Positions 50,513 to 59,162 of a stretch of 64,000 nucleotides of DNA are shown here, piece after piece. Source of the stretch: Microlunatus parietis (lineage in GTDB: Bacteria > Actinomycetota > Actinomycetes > Propionibacteriales > Propionibacteriaceae). The notes below the pieces were generated by a model, which was given only the letters and a program-made list of their open reading frames with translations, made no database searches and had not been told where the DNA came from. A program made the position numbers and the translations under genes. Positions within the stretch are counted from its first letter, which is position 1, and every line of letters starts with the position of its first letter. The stretch is from the NCBI RefSeq assembly GCF_013407955.1, contig NZ_JACCBU010000001.1, forward strand, positions 2,914,001 through 2,978,000, written 5' to 3'.

Positions 50513-51337
50513 TCATCGTCGCATGGTCGGCCGGGCCTGGACGAAGGTCCAGCGGTGACCCTCCAGGTCCTCGGCGACATAGCTTCGGCTGCCGTGCAGG
50601 GCGATCCCGGAGATGATCACCGCGCCGGCCTCCCGGGCGCGCGCGAAGTGAGCCTCCAGGTCGTCGACGTGCACCCAGACCTCATGCGTCACCGGACCCT
50701 CGGCCGGGCGCTCACCGCGCAGCGGAAACAAGATCAACAACGAGTCGCCGATGTGCAACTCGATCCAGCCCGAGCCGTCGCCCTCCGGTGCTTGATCGAC
50801 ATCCCAGGAACCGAGCCCGAACACACCCCGGAGCCAGCGCGCCGCGGCGGCGGGATCACTGTAGTACAAGGCGATTCCGAGCCGGCCGACCTCCCGCGGT
50901 GTCCGCGGCGCGGAGTCCCGGCGCCGGGTCCAGGCGAGGAAGGTCGGCAGCATCGCGACCCACCCGAAGCCGAGCCCGGTCGGGTCGCCACCGGGCACCA
51001 GCCGTTGCGACACGCTGACCCGGGTGCCGTCGCCGGACGGTTCGAAGCGGACCTCGGTCTCGGTGTCCTGCAGGCTGTCCCGCATCACCAGCAGGGCGCC
51101 CGGCTGCCATGCCGTGATCCGCGCGGTCTCCAGTTGATCACCGGAGGCTTCGTCGTAGATCTCGAGCATCCGCCCGCCGACTCCCGGTTCCAGCCGCAGT
51201 TCGGCCAGCCGGGAGGCGTCGTAGGCGTTGATCGGGCCGCGGACCCACCACAGGTTGATCTCCTCGGTGAAGATCCGGAACGCCGTCTCGGGATCGGTCG
51301 CGAGCTCCACGCTCGACTCGGCCGACGTCCTGGTCAC
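50513..51337 (-). CDS. SRPBCC (AHSA1-like) and VOC domain fusion
   Basis: 274 residues. Residues 1-140 are an AHSA1/SRPBCC ligand-binding fold (ELATDPETAFRIFTEEINLW, GGRMLEIYDEASGDQLETAR, RRDSAPRTPREV-like end), residues 150-274 a glyoxalase/VOC domain (IALYYSDPAAAARWLRGVFG, YVAEDLEGHRWTFVQARP). It overlaps the ArsR gene by 3 bp and is translated from GTG 51337. ArsR plus SRPBCC pairs are common in actinobacteria. Role unknown. Confidence 0.88.
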   Translation of the reverse strand: MTRTSAESSVELATDPETAFRIFTEEINLWWVRGPINAYDASRLAELRLEPGVGGRMLEIYDEASGDQLETARITAWQPGALLVMRDSLQDTETEVRFEPSGDGTRVSVSQRLVPGGDPTGLGFGWVAMLPTFLAWTRRRDSAPRTPREVGRLGIALYYSDPAAAARWLRGVFGLGSWDVDQAPEGDGSGWIELHIGDSLLILFPLRGERPAEGPVTHEVWVHVDDLEAHFARAREAGAVIISGIALHGSRSYVAEDLEGHRWTFVQARPTMRR

Positions 51338-51702
51338 CGCCCCGCCCTCTGCTCTGCCCGCGCCGCCGGCACCCGTACCTCCGCGTACGCCTTGAACCCG
51401 GCCAGTTGATCATCCCAGTCGGCCGGCAGCCGGGCGAGCCAGGCGATCAGCGGTGCCATGCCGCGCGTACGCAGGCGGAACAGCCGGATCCGGGCATCGT
51501 CCGGCACCCGCTCGTCCCCGACCAGCCCTGCCTGCAACAGCGTGCGCAGGTGCCGGCTGATGATCGGGGCGGACACCCCGAGCAGGTCGGCGAGCTCGCC
51601 CGGGCGGTGCGCCCGGCTGCCCAACAGGTCCACGATCCGGCGCCGAGTCGGGTCGGCGAGCGCGGCCAGCACCGCGTCCACATCATCCTGATCTGTCTCC
51701 AC
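51334..51702 (-). CDS. ArsR-family regulator
   Basis: 122 residues. VLAALADPTRRRIVDLLGSR and GELADLLGVSAPIISRHLRT form the winged helix. No metal-binding cysteines are seen, so it is of the non-metal, SRPBCC-linked ArsR type. GTG 51702. Stop overlaps the GTG of the fusion gene (GTGA). It diverges from a VOC gene, which may be a target as well. Confidence 0.9.
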   Translation of the reverse strand: METDQDDVDAVLAALADPTRRRIVDLLGSRAHRPGELADLLGVSAPIISRHLRTLLQAGLVGDERVPDDARIRLFRLRTRGMAPLIAWLARLPADWDDQLAGFKAYAEVRVPAARAEQRAGR

Positions 51703-51749
51703 GCGGACAATAGTTGCACATAACGTGAATGATTGGCAGCATGGTCGCC

Positions 51750-52193
51750 ATGACCGAGACAGCAACGACGCAAGTCCCGACGTTCTCCCCGATGCTGGCG
51801 TACGAAAATGCCGGCGCCGCGATCGCGTTCCTGACCGAGGCCTTCGGCTTCACCGAGACCATGCGCCTGGTCGGTGACGACGGGCGGATCGGGCATGCCG
51901 AGCTCTCGTACGGCAACGGCAAGATCATGCTCGTCGACTTCGACCGCGGCTACCAGGGACCGCGGCACCACGCCGAGACCTGCGCCGCGGCCCGGCAATG
52001 GCTGGACAACCCGTACGTCGTCAACGGGGTCTACGTCGTCGTCGAGGATGTCGAGGCCCACTTCAAGCGGGCCGAGGCGGCTGGCGCGACCATGCTCTCC
52101 GGCATCGAGGAGGGTGTGCCCGGCAAGCTCTATCGCGCCGCCGATCCCGAAGGGCAGCGCTGGATGTTCAACCAGCCGCCCGCCCCGAGTTGA
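51750..52193 (+). CDS. VOC (glyoxalase/bleomycin-resistance-like) protein
   Basis: 147 residues. FSPMLAYENAGAAIAFLTEA and GKLYRAADPEGQRWMFNQPP are typical of PhnB-like VOC proteins. In-frame ATGs at 51729 and 51741 are alternative starts; none has a strong ribosome-binding site. Divergent from ArsR. Its TGA stop forms TGATCA with the convergent kinase gene. Confidence 0.85.
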   Translation: MTETATTQVPTFSPMLAYENAGAAIAFLTEAFGFTETMRLVGDDGRIGHAELSYGNGKIMLVDFDRGYQGPRHHAETCAAARQWLDNPYVVNGVYVVVEDVEAHFKRAEAAGATMLSGIEEGVPGKLYRAADPEGQRWMFNQPPAPS

Positions 52194-53054
52194 TCAAGGC
52201 ACCAGATCGTCCAGGAGGTACGCACAGGAGCGGAGGATCCACTCCGGCGGCTCCGCACCCGCATACGTGCCGAAGCCGAGATCGCCGAGCGCCAAGCTCG
52301 CACCGAGCGCCGTGCGGACGTCAGCCGGAACCTCCTGCTGCACCAGGTCGCGGAGCAGGTCGCGCGCCTCGGGTTCGAGGCGCCCGATCCCGATCGCGGT
52401 CGAAGCCATCCTGAGCAGATCCCGGCGAGAGTCGCCCGGCCGGGCGCCCTCCCAGTCGAAGACCGCGACCAGCCGGGAGCCGTCGACCATCAGGTTGCGG
52501 TAGTGGAAGTCGTGGTGTTCCAGGTCGGACGTGCGAAGGTTCGCCGTCTCAGCGGTGTCCAAGATCGCGGTGATCCGCCGAGCCAGCGACTCCTGCCGCG
52601 TTCCGGCCAAGCGGTCGCAGAGTCTGCGCCCGGTGGCCCGCTGCGCCGCGAACTCGGCCGGCCAGTCCGCGCCGTGGGGTGCCGCGGCCCCGCGATGGCG
52701 GCGCCACAACTCATACACCTGTCGTACGTGTGCGGCCGTGAGTCGGGGACAAACCTCGCCGTCGACGAACTCCTGCACCGTGTAGACCTCGTCCTGCCAG
52801 CGACCATGATCACGAAGGCGCGGGATCGGATAGCCGTTCCGGCGCAGCCGATCCGTGAGCCGCACAGCCAGCTGGACGCGCTCGAAGATCCCCGTCCCGT
52901 GTCGCGGCATGATCTTGAGCACCAGGCGATCACCGTCGGCGCCGGTGACCAGATAGGCACCCCACTCGCCCCCGGCCAGGCGCCGTTCCACCGTGAGCCC
53001 GAGCCGGTCGGCCAGCCGACGGACCAGGGACGGGGATTCTGCGGGCTCGACCAT
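52194..53054 (-). CDS. APH-family kinase
   Basis: 286 residues. The Brenner-like motif is SDLEHHDFHYRNLMVDGSRL (HxDxxxxN kept) and the metal motif VAVFDWEGARPGDSRRDLLR. The nucleotide-binding part is RLAGGEWGAYLVTGADGDRL. Start at 53054 gives a normal N-terminus. Substrate unknown; one of four kinases of this fold within 10 kb. Confidence 0.85.
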   Translation of the reverse strand: MVEPAESPSLVRRLADRLGLTVERRLAGGEWGAYLVTGADGDRLVLKIMPRHGTGIFERVQLAVRLTDRLRRNGYPIPRLRDHGRWQDEVYTVQEFVDGEVCPRLTAAHVRQVYELWRRHRGAAAPHGADWPAEFAAQRATGRRLCDRLAGTRQESLARRITAILDTAETANLRTSDLEHHDFHYRNLMVDGSRLVAVFDWEGARPGDSRRDLLRMASTAIGIGRLEPEARDLLRDLVQQEVPADVRTALGASLALGDLGFGTYAGAEPPEWILRSCAYLLDDLVP

Positions 53055-53290
53055 GATCGGCTCAGTCTTCCGCGAATCGACCGGCCCGGCATCCGGATTT
53101 CCGCCGCACTGTCGCGACGAGCGGCTAAGGTAGGTCGCGCAAAGGCGTGGCCTGCGCCTCACCTCCTCTGGTTCCGACCCCAGCACGGACCGCTCACGGA
53201 GGCCAAGGGACTCGGTCTCGGGCCGCTGTCAGATGACCCGTGCGTTTCGTTCGGCCGGCTGGGGAGACCGGTGCGAGGCGTGGAGGCCGG

Positions 53291-54262
53291 ATGACAGCCA
53301 ACAGGCGTTTCAAACAGCGGGTACGAGCCCGCGCAGCCCGGACCGGTGAGTCCTACACCGCTGCCCTCCGGCACTTCCGATCTGATCAAGGAGTGCCCAT
53401 GTCCACTGCATCACTCAACCGCACCGGGGCCGGCGAGATCCTGCTCCGATTCGGCGTCGCCCAGACCACCTTCCGCGAGGATCCACTCGATCCGGACGGT
53501 TTCCGCGCCGCCGGCGCCGAGGTCCGTACCTTGCTGGCCCAAGCCAAGGAGCAAGGAGCCCGGCTGGTCCTGTTCCAGGAGGGCACGCTCTGCTTTCCCG
53601 CGAAGCGAAGGCTGTCCAGCGATCCCGACCGGATGGTCGAGGCGGACTGGTCCCGGTTCAACTGGGCCGCGCTCGGCGAAGAACTCGAAGCGATCGCCGG
53701 AACCGCTGCCGACCTGGGGATCTGGGCAGTGCTCGGCGTGCCCCAGCCCTCGGGCGGTACGCGGCCGTACACCGGACTGTTGGTGATCGACGACGCCGGC
53801 GCGACGGTCGGGCACTACGGCGAGCGGGTCATGTCCCGGACCAAGACCGACTTCCTCTACCGGCCGGGCGAGCAGCCGATGATGATCACCGTCGACGGCG
53901 TCCGGTTTGGGTTGGCGTCCGGCCTGGAGGCCTTGTTTCCTTCGGTTTTCGAGCGGTACGCGGCACAGGGCGCGGACGCGGTCCTGTTCGCCACCGGCGG
54001 CCGGGGCGAGGCGAAGCAGGGGCAGTGGCTGGTCGAACAGGCGATCGCCCACGCCCGTGGCCAACTGCTCTGGCTCGGCCTCGCCGTCACCGGCGATCCG
54101 GCCACGGCCGGCTCCGGGATCGTCTCCGCGTCCGGCCGCTGGGTCGGCCGGTGCGAGCCCGGCGACCGGCCCGGCCTGGTCGTCGCCGACCTGACCGACT
54201 CGATCAACCCGGTCTCCCGGGCCTGGCATCGTGAGTCGGCAAGCCGCATCCTCGCGCAGTGA
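53291..54262 (+). CDS. Nitrilase-superfamily protein lacking the catalytic Cys, with a short N-terminal module
   Basis: 323 residues. Residues 1-32 (RFKQRVRARAARTGESYTAA) form a short basic motif known from other small actinobacterial proteins. The rest is a carbon-nitrogen hydrolase fold: Glu97 in VLFQEGTL, a candidate Lys185 in RTKTDF, but the nucleophile loop reads GLASGLEALFP, with Gly211 where GxxxC(Y/W)(D/E) has Cys. Probably not a working hydrolase. An ATG at 53399 with AAGGAG seven bases upstream could start the domain alone; ATG 53291 has GGAGG four bases upstream. It may be a binding or regulatory relative. Confidence 0.75.
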   Translation: MTANRRFKQRVRARAARTGESYTAALRHFRSDQGVPMSTASLNRTGAGEILLRFGVAQTTFREDPLDPDGFRAAGAEVRTLLAQAKEQGARLVLFQEGTLCFPAKRRLSSDPDRMVEADWSRFNWAALGEELEAIAGTAADLGIWAVLGVPQPSGGTRPYTGLLVIDDAGATVGHYGERVMSRTKTDFLYRPGEQPMMITVDGVRFGLASGLEALFPSVFERYAAQGADAVLFATGGRGEAKQGQWLVEQAIAHARGQLLWLGLAVTGDPATAGSGIVSASGRWVGRCEPGDRPGLVVADLTDSINPVSRAWHRESASRILAQ

Positions 54263-54361
54263 AAGAACACTGCCGGGAGTGTCGGATCCGGTCGAGTCCG
54301 TTCGTAGCACTGGTGAGCGGCCTTACGATGGGCCCGCCCGACCAGAGGAGTTGATCAGACG

Positions 54362-54691
54362 ATGCAGTTCTTGATTTCCGTGATGGGCGACGAGACCGGT
54401 ACGGCGACGCCGGAGGAGCTGGCGGCCACTGCCGAGTTCAACCAGCGGCTCGAGGCGGCGGGGCAGTTCGTCTTCGTCGACGGGCTCGCGGCGCCCAGCA
54501 CCGCGACGGTGGTCGACGCCCGCGGCGAGGCACCGGTGATCACCGACGGCCCGTTCCTGGAGACGAAGGAATACCTGGCCGGCTTCTGGATCATCGAGGC
54601 CCCGGATCGGGAGACCGCGCTGAGGCTCGCCGCCGAGGGATCGAAGGCCTGCAACGGCGTGGTCGAAGTCCGGCCGTTCCAGACCTTGTGA
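54362..54691 (+). CDS. YCII/DGPF domain protein
   Basis: 109 residues. PVITDGPFLETKEYLAGFWI holds the DGPF motif, with KEYLAGFWIIEAPDRETAL following as in the family. DGPF proteins are regularly coded next to ECF42-type sigma factors, and the next gene is one (GTGA overlap). Their role in the signalling is unclear. Confidence 0.92.
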   Translation: MQFLISVMGDETGTATPEELAATAEFNQRLEAAGQFVFVDGLAAPSTATVVDARGEAPVITDGPFLETKEYLAGFWIIEAPDRETALRLAAEGSKACNGVVEVRPFQTL

Positions 54692-55920
54692 GCGCGCTGG
54701 ACGCCGAGGAGGCGATCACCCGGGCCCACCGCGAGGAGTGGGCTCGGGTGGTGGCTTCCCTGACCAAGCGTTTCGGTGATCTTGATATCGCCGAGGAATC
54801 GGCCGCGGAGGCCTTCGCGACCGCCGTGGAGCGGTGGCCCGTCGACGGCGTACCGCCGAATCCCGGTGCCTGGCTGACCACCACCGCCAATCGCCGGGCC
54901 ATCGACCGGATCCGGCGCGAGAGCAAACGCGACGACAAGCAGAAGGAGGCTCAGCAGATGTACGACACCGAACCACCCGAGCCTCTCGGCGCGATCGAGG
55001 ACGAACGGCTGCGATTGATCTTCACCTGCTGCCACCCTGCCCTCGCCATGGAGGCCCGGGTCGCGTTGACCCTGCGGATGGTCGGCGGGCTGACCGTACC
55101 GGAGATCGCCCGCGCGTTCCTGGTCCAGGAATCGGCGATGGGCCGGCGGATCACCCGCGCCAAGGACAAGATCAGGGCGGCCAAGATCCCGTACCGGGTG
55201 CCGGACGCGGAGGACCTGCCGACCCGGGTCTCGGGCGTGCTCGCCGTCCTGTTCCTGGTCTTCAACGAGGGCTATCTGGCGACCAGCCCGGACGCCGACC
55301 CGATCCGGCACGACCTGACCACCGAGGCGATCCGACTGACCCGGCTGATCCGCACCCTGCTGCCCAGAGACGGCGAGGTGGCCGGGCTGCTGGCGCTGAT
55401 GCTGCTCACCGAGGCTCGGCGGGCCGCCCGGGTCTCCACGACCGGCGAGCTGGTCACGCTGGACGAGCAGGACCGCGGGTCCTGGGACGCCGAGTTGATC
55501 ACCGAAGGACACGAGTTGGTACGGGAGCGGATCGCCACCGGCGTTGCGCCCGGCCGCTATCAACTGCTTGCCGCGATCAACGCCGTGCACACCTCGGTCC
55601 GGGACATGCGGGACACCGACTGGTCCCAGATCGTCGCCCTCTACGACCAGTTCGCCCGGATCGACCCGTCTCCGATCGTCGCGCTCAACCGGGCGATCGC
55701 GGTCGCCGAGCTCGACGGACCCGAGGTCGCCCTCGCCATCGTCGACCAGCTGGCGGACTCGTTGATCAACTACCACGCGTTCCACGCCGCGCGAGCCGAT
55801 CTGCTCCGCCGGCTCGGCCGCAGCCAGGACTCGCGTGCGGCGTACGACAAGGCGATCGAACTCGCCGGCAACACGGCCGAGACCGCCTACCTGACCCGCC
55901 GCCGCGACCAGCTGGCCTAG
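54688..55920 (+). CDS. ECF42-type RNA polymerase sigma factor with C-terminal TPR-like domain
   Basis: 410 residues. Region 2 FGDLDIAEESAAEAFATAVE and region 4 GLTVPEIARAFLVQESAMGR are sigma-70 modules. The long C-terminal half (DUF6596/TPR: ALNRAIAVAELDGPEVALAI, AFHAARADLLRRLGRSQDSR) is typical of ECF42. No anti-sigma factor is coded nearby; in this group the C-terminal domain is thought to control activity. Cotranscribed with the DGPF gene. Its TAG stop and that of the convergent kinase share the four bases CTAG (55917-55920). Confidence 0.93.
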   Translation: MSALDAEEAITRAHREEWARVVASLTKRFGDLDIAEESAAEAFATAVERWPVDGVPPNPGAWLTTTANRRAIDRIRRESKRDDKQKEAQQMYDTEPPEPLGAIEDERLRLIFTCCHPALAMEARVALTLRMVGGLTVPEIARAFLVQESAMGRRITRAKDKIRAAKIPYRVPDAEDLPTRVSGVLAVLFLVFNEGYLATSPDADPIRHDLTTEAIRLTRLIRTLLPRDGEVAGLLALMLLTEARRAARVSTTGELVTLDEQDRGSWDAELITEGHELVRERIATGVAPGRYQLLAAINAVHTSVRDMRDTDWSQIVALYDQFARIDPSPIVALNRAIAVAELDGPEVALAIVDQLADSLINYHAFHAARADLLRRLGRSQDSRAAYDKAIELAGNTAETAYLTRRRDQLA

Positions 55921-56747
55921 TGGTGCGGCAGTGCGTCCCGGAGCTGACCGAGCCACAGGTTCGCCAGCCGCCGGCCGTCCGGAAGTTGATCATTCGGCTC
56001 CCAGCGCCAGCTCGTGATCATGGCCAGGACGAGGAGCCGGCAGTCGTGCAGCAGGTCCGGGTCGATGCCGGGGTAGTGATCACCGATGGCCTCGGGCGCA
56101 TGGGCCAGATCGAACTCCACCGGACCGCGGCAACAGGTCTCGAGATCGATGAACAGCGGTCCGGCCGCGGTCGCCAGCAGGTTGCCCGGATGCGGTTCGC
56201 CGTGCAGCAGTTGATCACCGCCGCGCTCGGCGATCGACCGGCCCAACCGGTCCAGAGTGTCCAGGAGCAGTTCCCGGTCCGCATCGGCGAGCTCGGGGCT
56301 GCCGGCTCGGTCGCTGAGGATCGACCGGGCCTCAGCGACCCGATCGGTGAACCGGGGTGTCGCGACCGCCACGGTGCGCATGCCGGCATGCAGCCGGTGC
56401 AACGCATCCGCGTAGACATCGGGCGGGAGCTCCCCGGTGATCACCGTCGCGTGGTACGTCCACAGGGTGATCACGAAGCCGTCCCGCTCGTGAACCACCG
56501 GCTCGACCCGCGGATCGAGGGCCGCCACCGGGCATCCCGCCTGGACGAGCGCCTGCGCAAGCTCGACCTCGAACTCGGCGCACTGCTCGGTCGCCGGAGC
56601 CACCCTGGCCAGGGTGTCGCACGGCAGCAGCCGTACCGCGAGCTTGTTCGAGTTCTGCAGCACGACCGCGTCGTCCACCTCGAGCCCTGCTCCGGCGGCG
56701 ATCCGGCGCGCCGCGGCCACCGCCCGTGCCACGTTGGCTGCCTGCAT
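55917..56747 (-). CDS. APH-family kinase
   Basis: 276 residues. QLLHGEPHPGNLLATAAGPL (Brenner-like; Glu replaces the usual Asp after HG) and FIDLETCCRGPVEFDLAHAP (metal site). The catalytic base Asp is normally the residue after H-G; here it is Glu, so activity may be changed. Start at 56747. Substrate unknown. Confidence 0.82.
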   Translation of the reverse strand: MQAANVARAVAAARRIAAGAGLEVDDAVVLQNSNKLAVRLLPCDTLARVAPATEQCAEFEVELAQALVQAGCPVAALDPRVEPVVHERDGFVITLWTYHATVITGELPPDVYADALHRLHAGMRTVAVATPRFTDRVAEARSILSDRAGSPELADADRELLLDTLDRLGRSIAERGGDQLLHGEPHPGNLLATAAGPLFIDLETCCRGPVEFDLAHAPEAIGDHYPGIDPDLLHDCRLLVLAMITSWRWEPNDQLPDGRRLANLWLGQLRDALPHH

Positions 56748-56843
56748 CGTCTCTCCCTGTCTCGACCTAACTCGCAGGGTATCCAGCCGTGCCGGACGAA
56801 GCTAACCTGATTTCCAATCCCGCCCGCCGACCTCAGGATGATC

Positions 56844-57350
56844 ATGGACTACACCCGGATCCCGCTCGCCGACTGCCCGACCGGGACCGAGGGAGAGGTA
56901 ATGCTGTTCGCGCTCGACCGGGTGCACCGGAAGTTCGCCTGGAAGACCGGCGGGCTGACCGTCGATCAGCTGCAGCAGCGGCACCCGCCGTCGAAGATGA
57001 CCCTGGCATGGCTGATCATCCACCTGACCAGGGTCGAAGCGGACTGGACCGCCAAGGCCGAGGGCCGGAGCCACGAGGAATCCTTGGGCGGCATGGATTG
57101 GGACGCCCACGGTCGCCAACCGGACCGGCTCTACGGCCTCTGGTACGACACGATCGCACGCACCCGGCAGTCCTGGGCGACCATGATCAACGATGGGGGC
57201 CTCGACACCGTCGTCGATTGGGGTGACGGCTATCGGGTGAACCGGCGGCGGGCCCTGACCGACATCCTCGAGGAGAACCTGCTGCACACCGGCCACGCGT
57301 CGATCGTCCGCGAAGCCGTGGACGGTCTGATCGGCAACGACCCGCCGTAA
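56844..57350 (+). CDS. DinB superfamily (DUF664) protein
   Basis: 168 residues. MTLAWLIIHLTRVEADWTAK and DILEENLLHTGHASIVREAV carry the His ligands of the DinB four-helix bundle. An ATG six bases earlier (56838) is possible. It ends 4 bp before the convergent 57355-59037 gene. Second DinB member in the window (other at 48360-48881). Likely a thiol-transferase-type or metal-binding protein; substrate unknown. Confidence 0.85.
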   Translation: MDYTRIPLADCPTGTEGEVMLFALDRVHRKFAWKTGGLTVDQLQQRHPPSKMTLAWLIIHLTRVEADWTAKAEGRSHEESLGGMDWDAHGRQPDRLYGLWYDTIARTRQSWATMINDGGLDTVVDWGDGYRVNRRRALTDILEENLLHTGHASIVREAVDGLIGNDPP

Positions 57351-57354
57351 TCGC

Positions 57355-59037
57355 TCAGTCGATCATGATCGCGAGCCGCGCCTCACCCGGCGTCGCCAGC
57401 GGCAGTGTGATCACGATCCGGCCCTCGTCCGGCCCGGCAGAGCCGTCCTTGGTGTACGGGTTGTGCGGCAGGACGGGCCAGGTGATCACCGCCTCGGCGG
57501 GCATGATCACCCGCCAGCCACGGTGCGCGAACCAGCCGTCGCAGTCGGCTCCGGTGAGCCGGAGCGGCGTCTCGTCGAGCGTTCCGCCATGATCACCGGC
57601 CTGCCATCGCTCCCCCGGTTTCGCGACCAGACCGGCGTTGGCGGCGACCGGCCGCTCCGACGTTCCCCGTACCCGGTAGCGCACCGTCGCCGAGTCCTCG
57701 GTGAGCTCGAGCCGGACGCCGACCGGGACGCCCGCGTAGTCGAGGTCGAGCCCCAGCTCGTCCGGTCGCAGCGTCGCCGCGGCCGGCAGATGATCCAGCC
57801 CCGGCCGTACCGAGAAGTCGGGATCCTCGTCGCCCGCCCGATGCGCCAGCAGCGCCGGATCACCGACGGTGAAGGTCGACCACGCCGGCTGCAGCCGGGT
57901 GTTGCTGCCGCTGATGATCAAGCCGACCGCGTCGTGATACACGGACAGGTGCGCCTGCCGGTCCTGGATCCACCGGTTCGGACCCTGCGGGCCGTGATAG
58001 GCCGAAACGCAGGCAAACCAAGGAGCACGACGTTCCACCAGCGCGTCGTCGTCGCCGAGCACGAACCGGTGCTCGGTCCGTTCGGCCGCGACCTCCTCGG
58101 CCGGTCCGTCCTGCCCGTACATGATCATCGAGGCGACGGTGTCGGCCGCCACCCGCCCGCCCGCCGACCACTGCACTCCGTGAAGCCAGCGCAGATAACC
58201 GCGACCGACCGGCGACGCGAGGAAGCCGACGCTCGGTGCGGCCTGGCTGTGCCGGAAGTAGTTCCGCTCGTCGACGGTCTCCACCAACGTGCCGTCGGGA
58301 TAGGTGAGGTTGGCGTGGAACGCCGCGGCCCGCTCCAGCGCTGACAGCACGGTCCGGTCGCCGGACATCCCGAAGTAGCAGCCCAGGGCGTCGACGTAGA
58401 CGACGTTGTACGCCACCACGGGACCGTGATGCTCGGACCAGAAGCCGGCCGGGTCCTGCTCGGCGACGGTCCGGTGCAGATAGTCGGTCGCCGCCTCGGC
58501 CCAGTCGTCGCGGCCCAGCACCCGCGCCGCCGCGTAGACCCCCATCGCATGGTGCGCCGGGATGTTGCGGATCGGCTCGGTGAGTGCCGTGGCCACGATC
58601 CCGTCCACCGCGACGGTCAGCGCGGAATCCCAAGCAGCACGGCGATCCGCGGGCATCGCGTCCCGGATCAGGCCCCAGGCCCGGATCCAGCGTGAGTAGG
58701 TCCACGGCATGTAGATCGAGCCCCAGGTCGAGTTGTCCTTCTTCCGGAACTCGAACCGCCCCTGCTCGTCCGCGACGTCGATCAGGGCGTCGCCGCCGGC
58801 GATGATCGCGGCCAGCAACTCCTGATCATGGTGGTACGGATTCGGCCGCTCGGCGGTCGGCGGCGTGGCCCAGGCGACGGCGAGCGGCCAGAGGACGTTC
58901 TGGTCGGTGACGATGAACGGATCGGTGCCGAAGCGCCCGGTCGCCCGGTCCTGCGTCGCGAGGATCTCGGGAAGCTGGGCCAGGAAGTCGGGCCACAGCT
59001 TCGTGACGATCGTGTTGACGGTCTGCCCGTCGATCAT
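57355..59037 (-). CDS. Large uncharacterised protein, possibly an (alpha/alpha)6-barrel polysaccharide-active enzyme
   Basis: 560 residues, no signal peptide. The N-terminal 320 residues are helical with repeated aromatic-rich turns (TWGSIYMPWTYSRWIRAWGL, NIPAHHAMGVYAAARVLGRD, GFWSEHHGPVVAYNVVYVDA), a pattern of heparinase/lyase-like toroids; the C-terminal half is beta-rich. I do not recognise a defined family with certainty. The Asn-His and Tyr-Asn pairs in the helical half could be catalytic, but that is a guess. Confidence 0.6.
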   Translation of the reverse strand: MIDGQTVNTIVTKLWPDFLAQLPEILATQDRATGRFGTDPFIVTDQNVLWPLAVAWATPPTAERPNPYHHDQELLAAIIAGGDALIDVADEQGRFEFRKKDNSTWGSIYMPWTYSRWIRAWGLIRDAMPADRRAAWDSALTVAVDGIVATALTEPIRNIPAHHAMGVYAAARVLGRDDWAEAATDYLHRTVAEQDPAGFWSEHHGPVVAYNVVYVDALGCYFGMSGDRTVLSALERAAAFHANLTYPDGTLVETVDERNYFRHSQAAPSVGFLASPVGRGYLRWLHGVQWSAGGRVAADTVASMIMYGQDGPAEEVAAERTEHRFVLGDDDALVERRAPWFACVSAYHGPQGPNRWIQDRQAHLSVYHDAVGLIISGSNTRLQPAWSTFTVGDPALLAHRAGDEDPDFSVRPGLDHLPAAATLRPDELGLDLDYAGVPVGVRLELTEDSATVRYRVRGTSERPVAANAGLVAKPGERWQAGDHGGTLDETPLRLTGADCDGWFAHRGWRVIMPAEAVITWPVLPHNPYTKDGSAGPDEGRIVITLPLATPGEARLAIMID

Positions 59038-59162
59038 GGAAACGGCTCCTCGGCTGTCCCGGTCCGCCGGGACGGGTGATGTCAGCCCGACGACTGTATC
59101 GAGGTGATCATCCGCCGGCAGCCGCGCTGCGCCGGCGTCTCATCGGATGATCACTCCGATCA

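Noticed and set aside
45542..57350. Phage-defence island
   Set aside because: No nuclease, reverse transcriptase, CBASS, BREX or restriction genes; the content is small-molecule-modifying enzymes.
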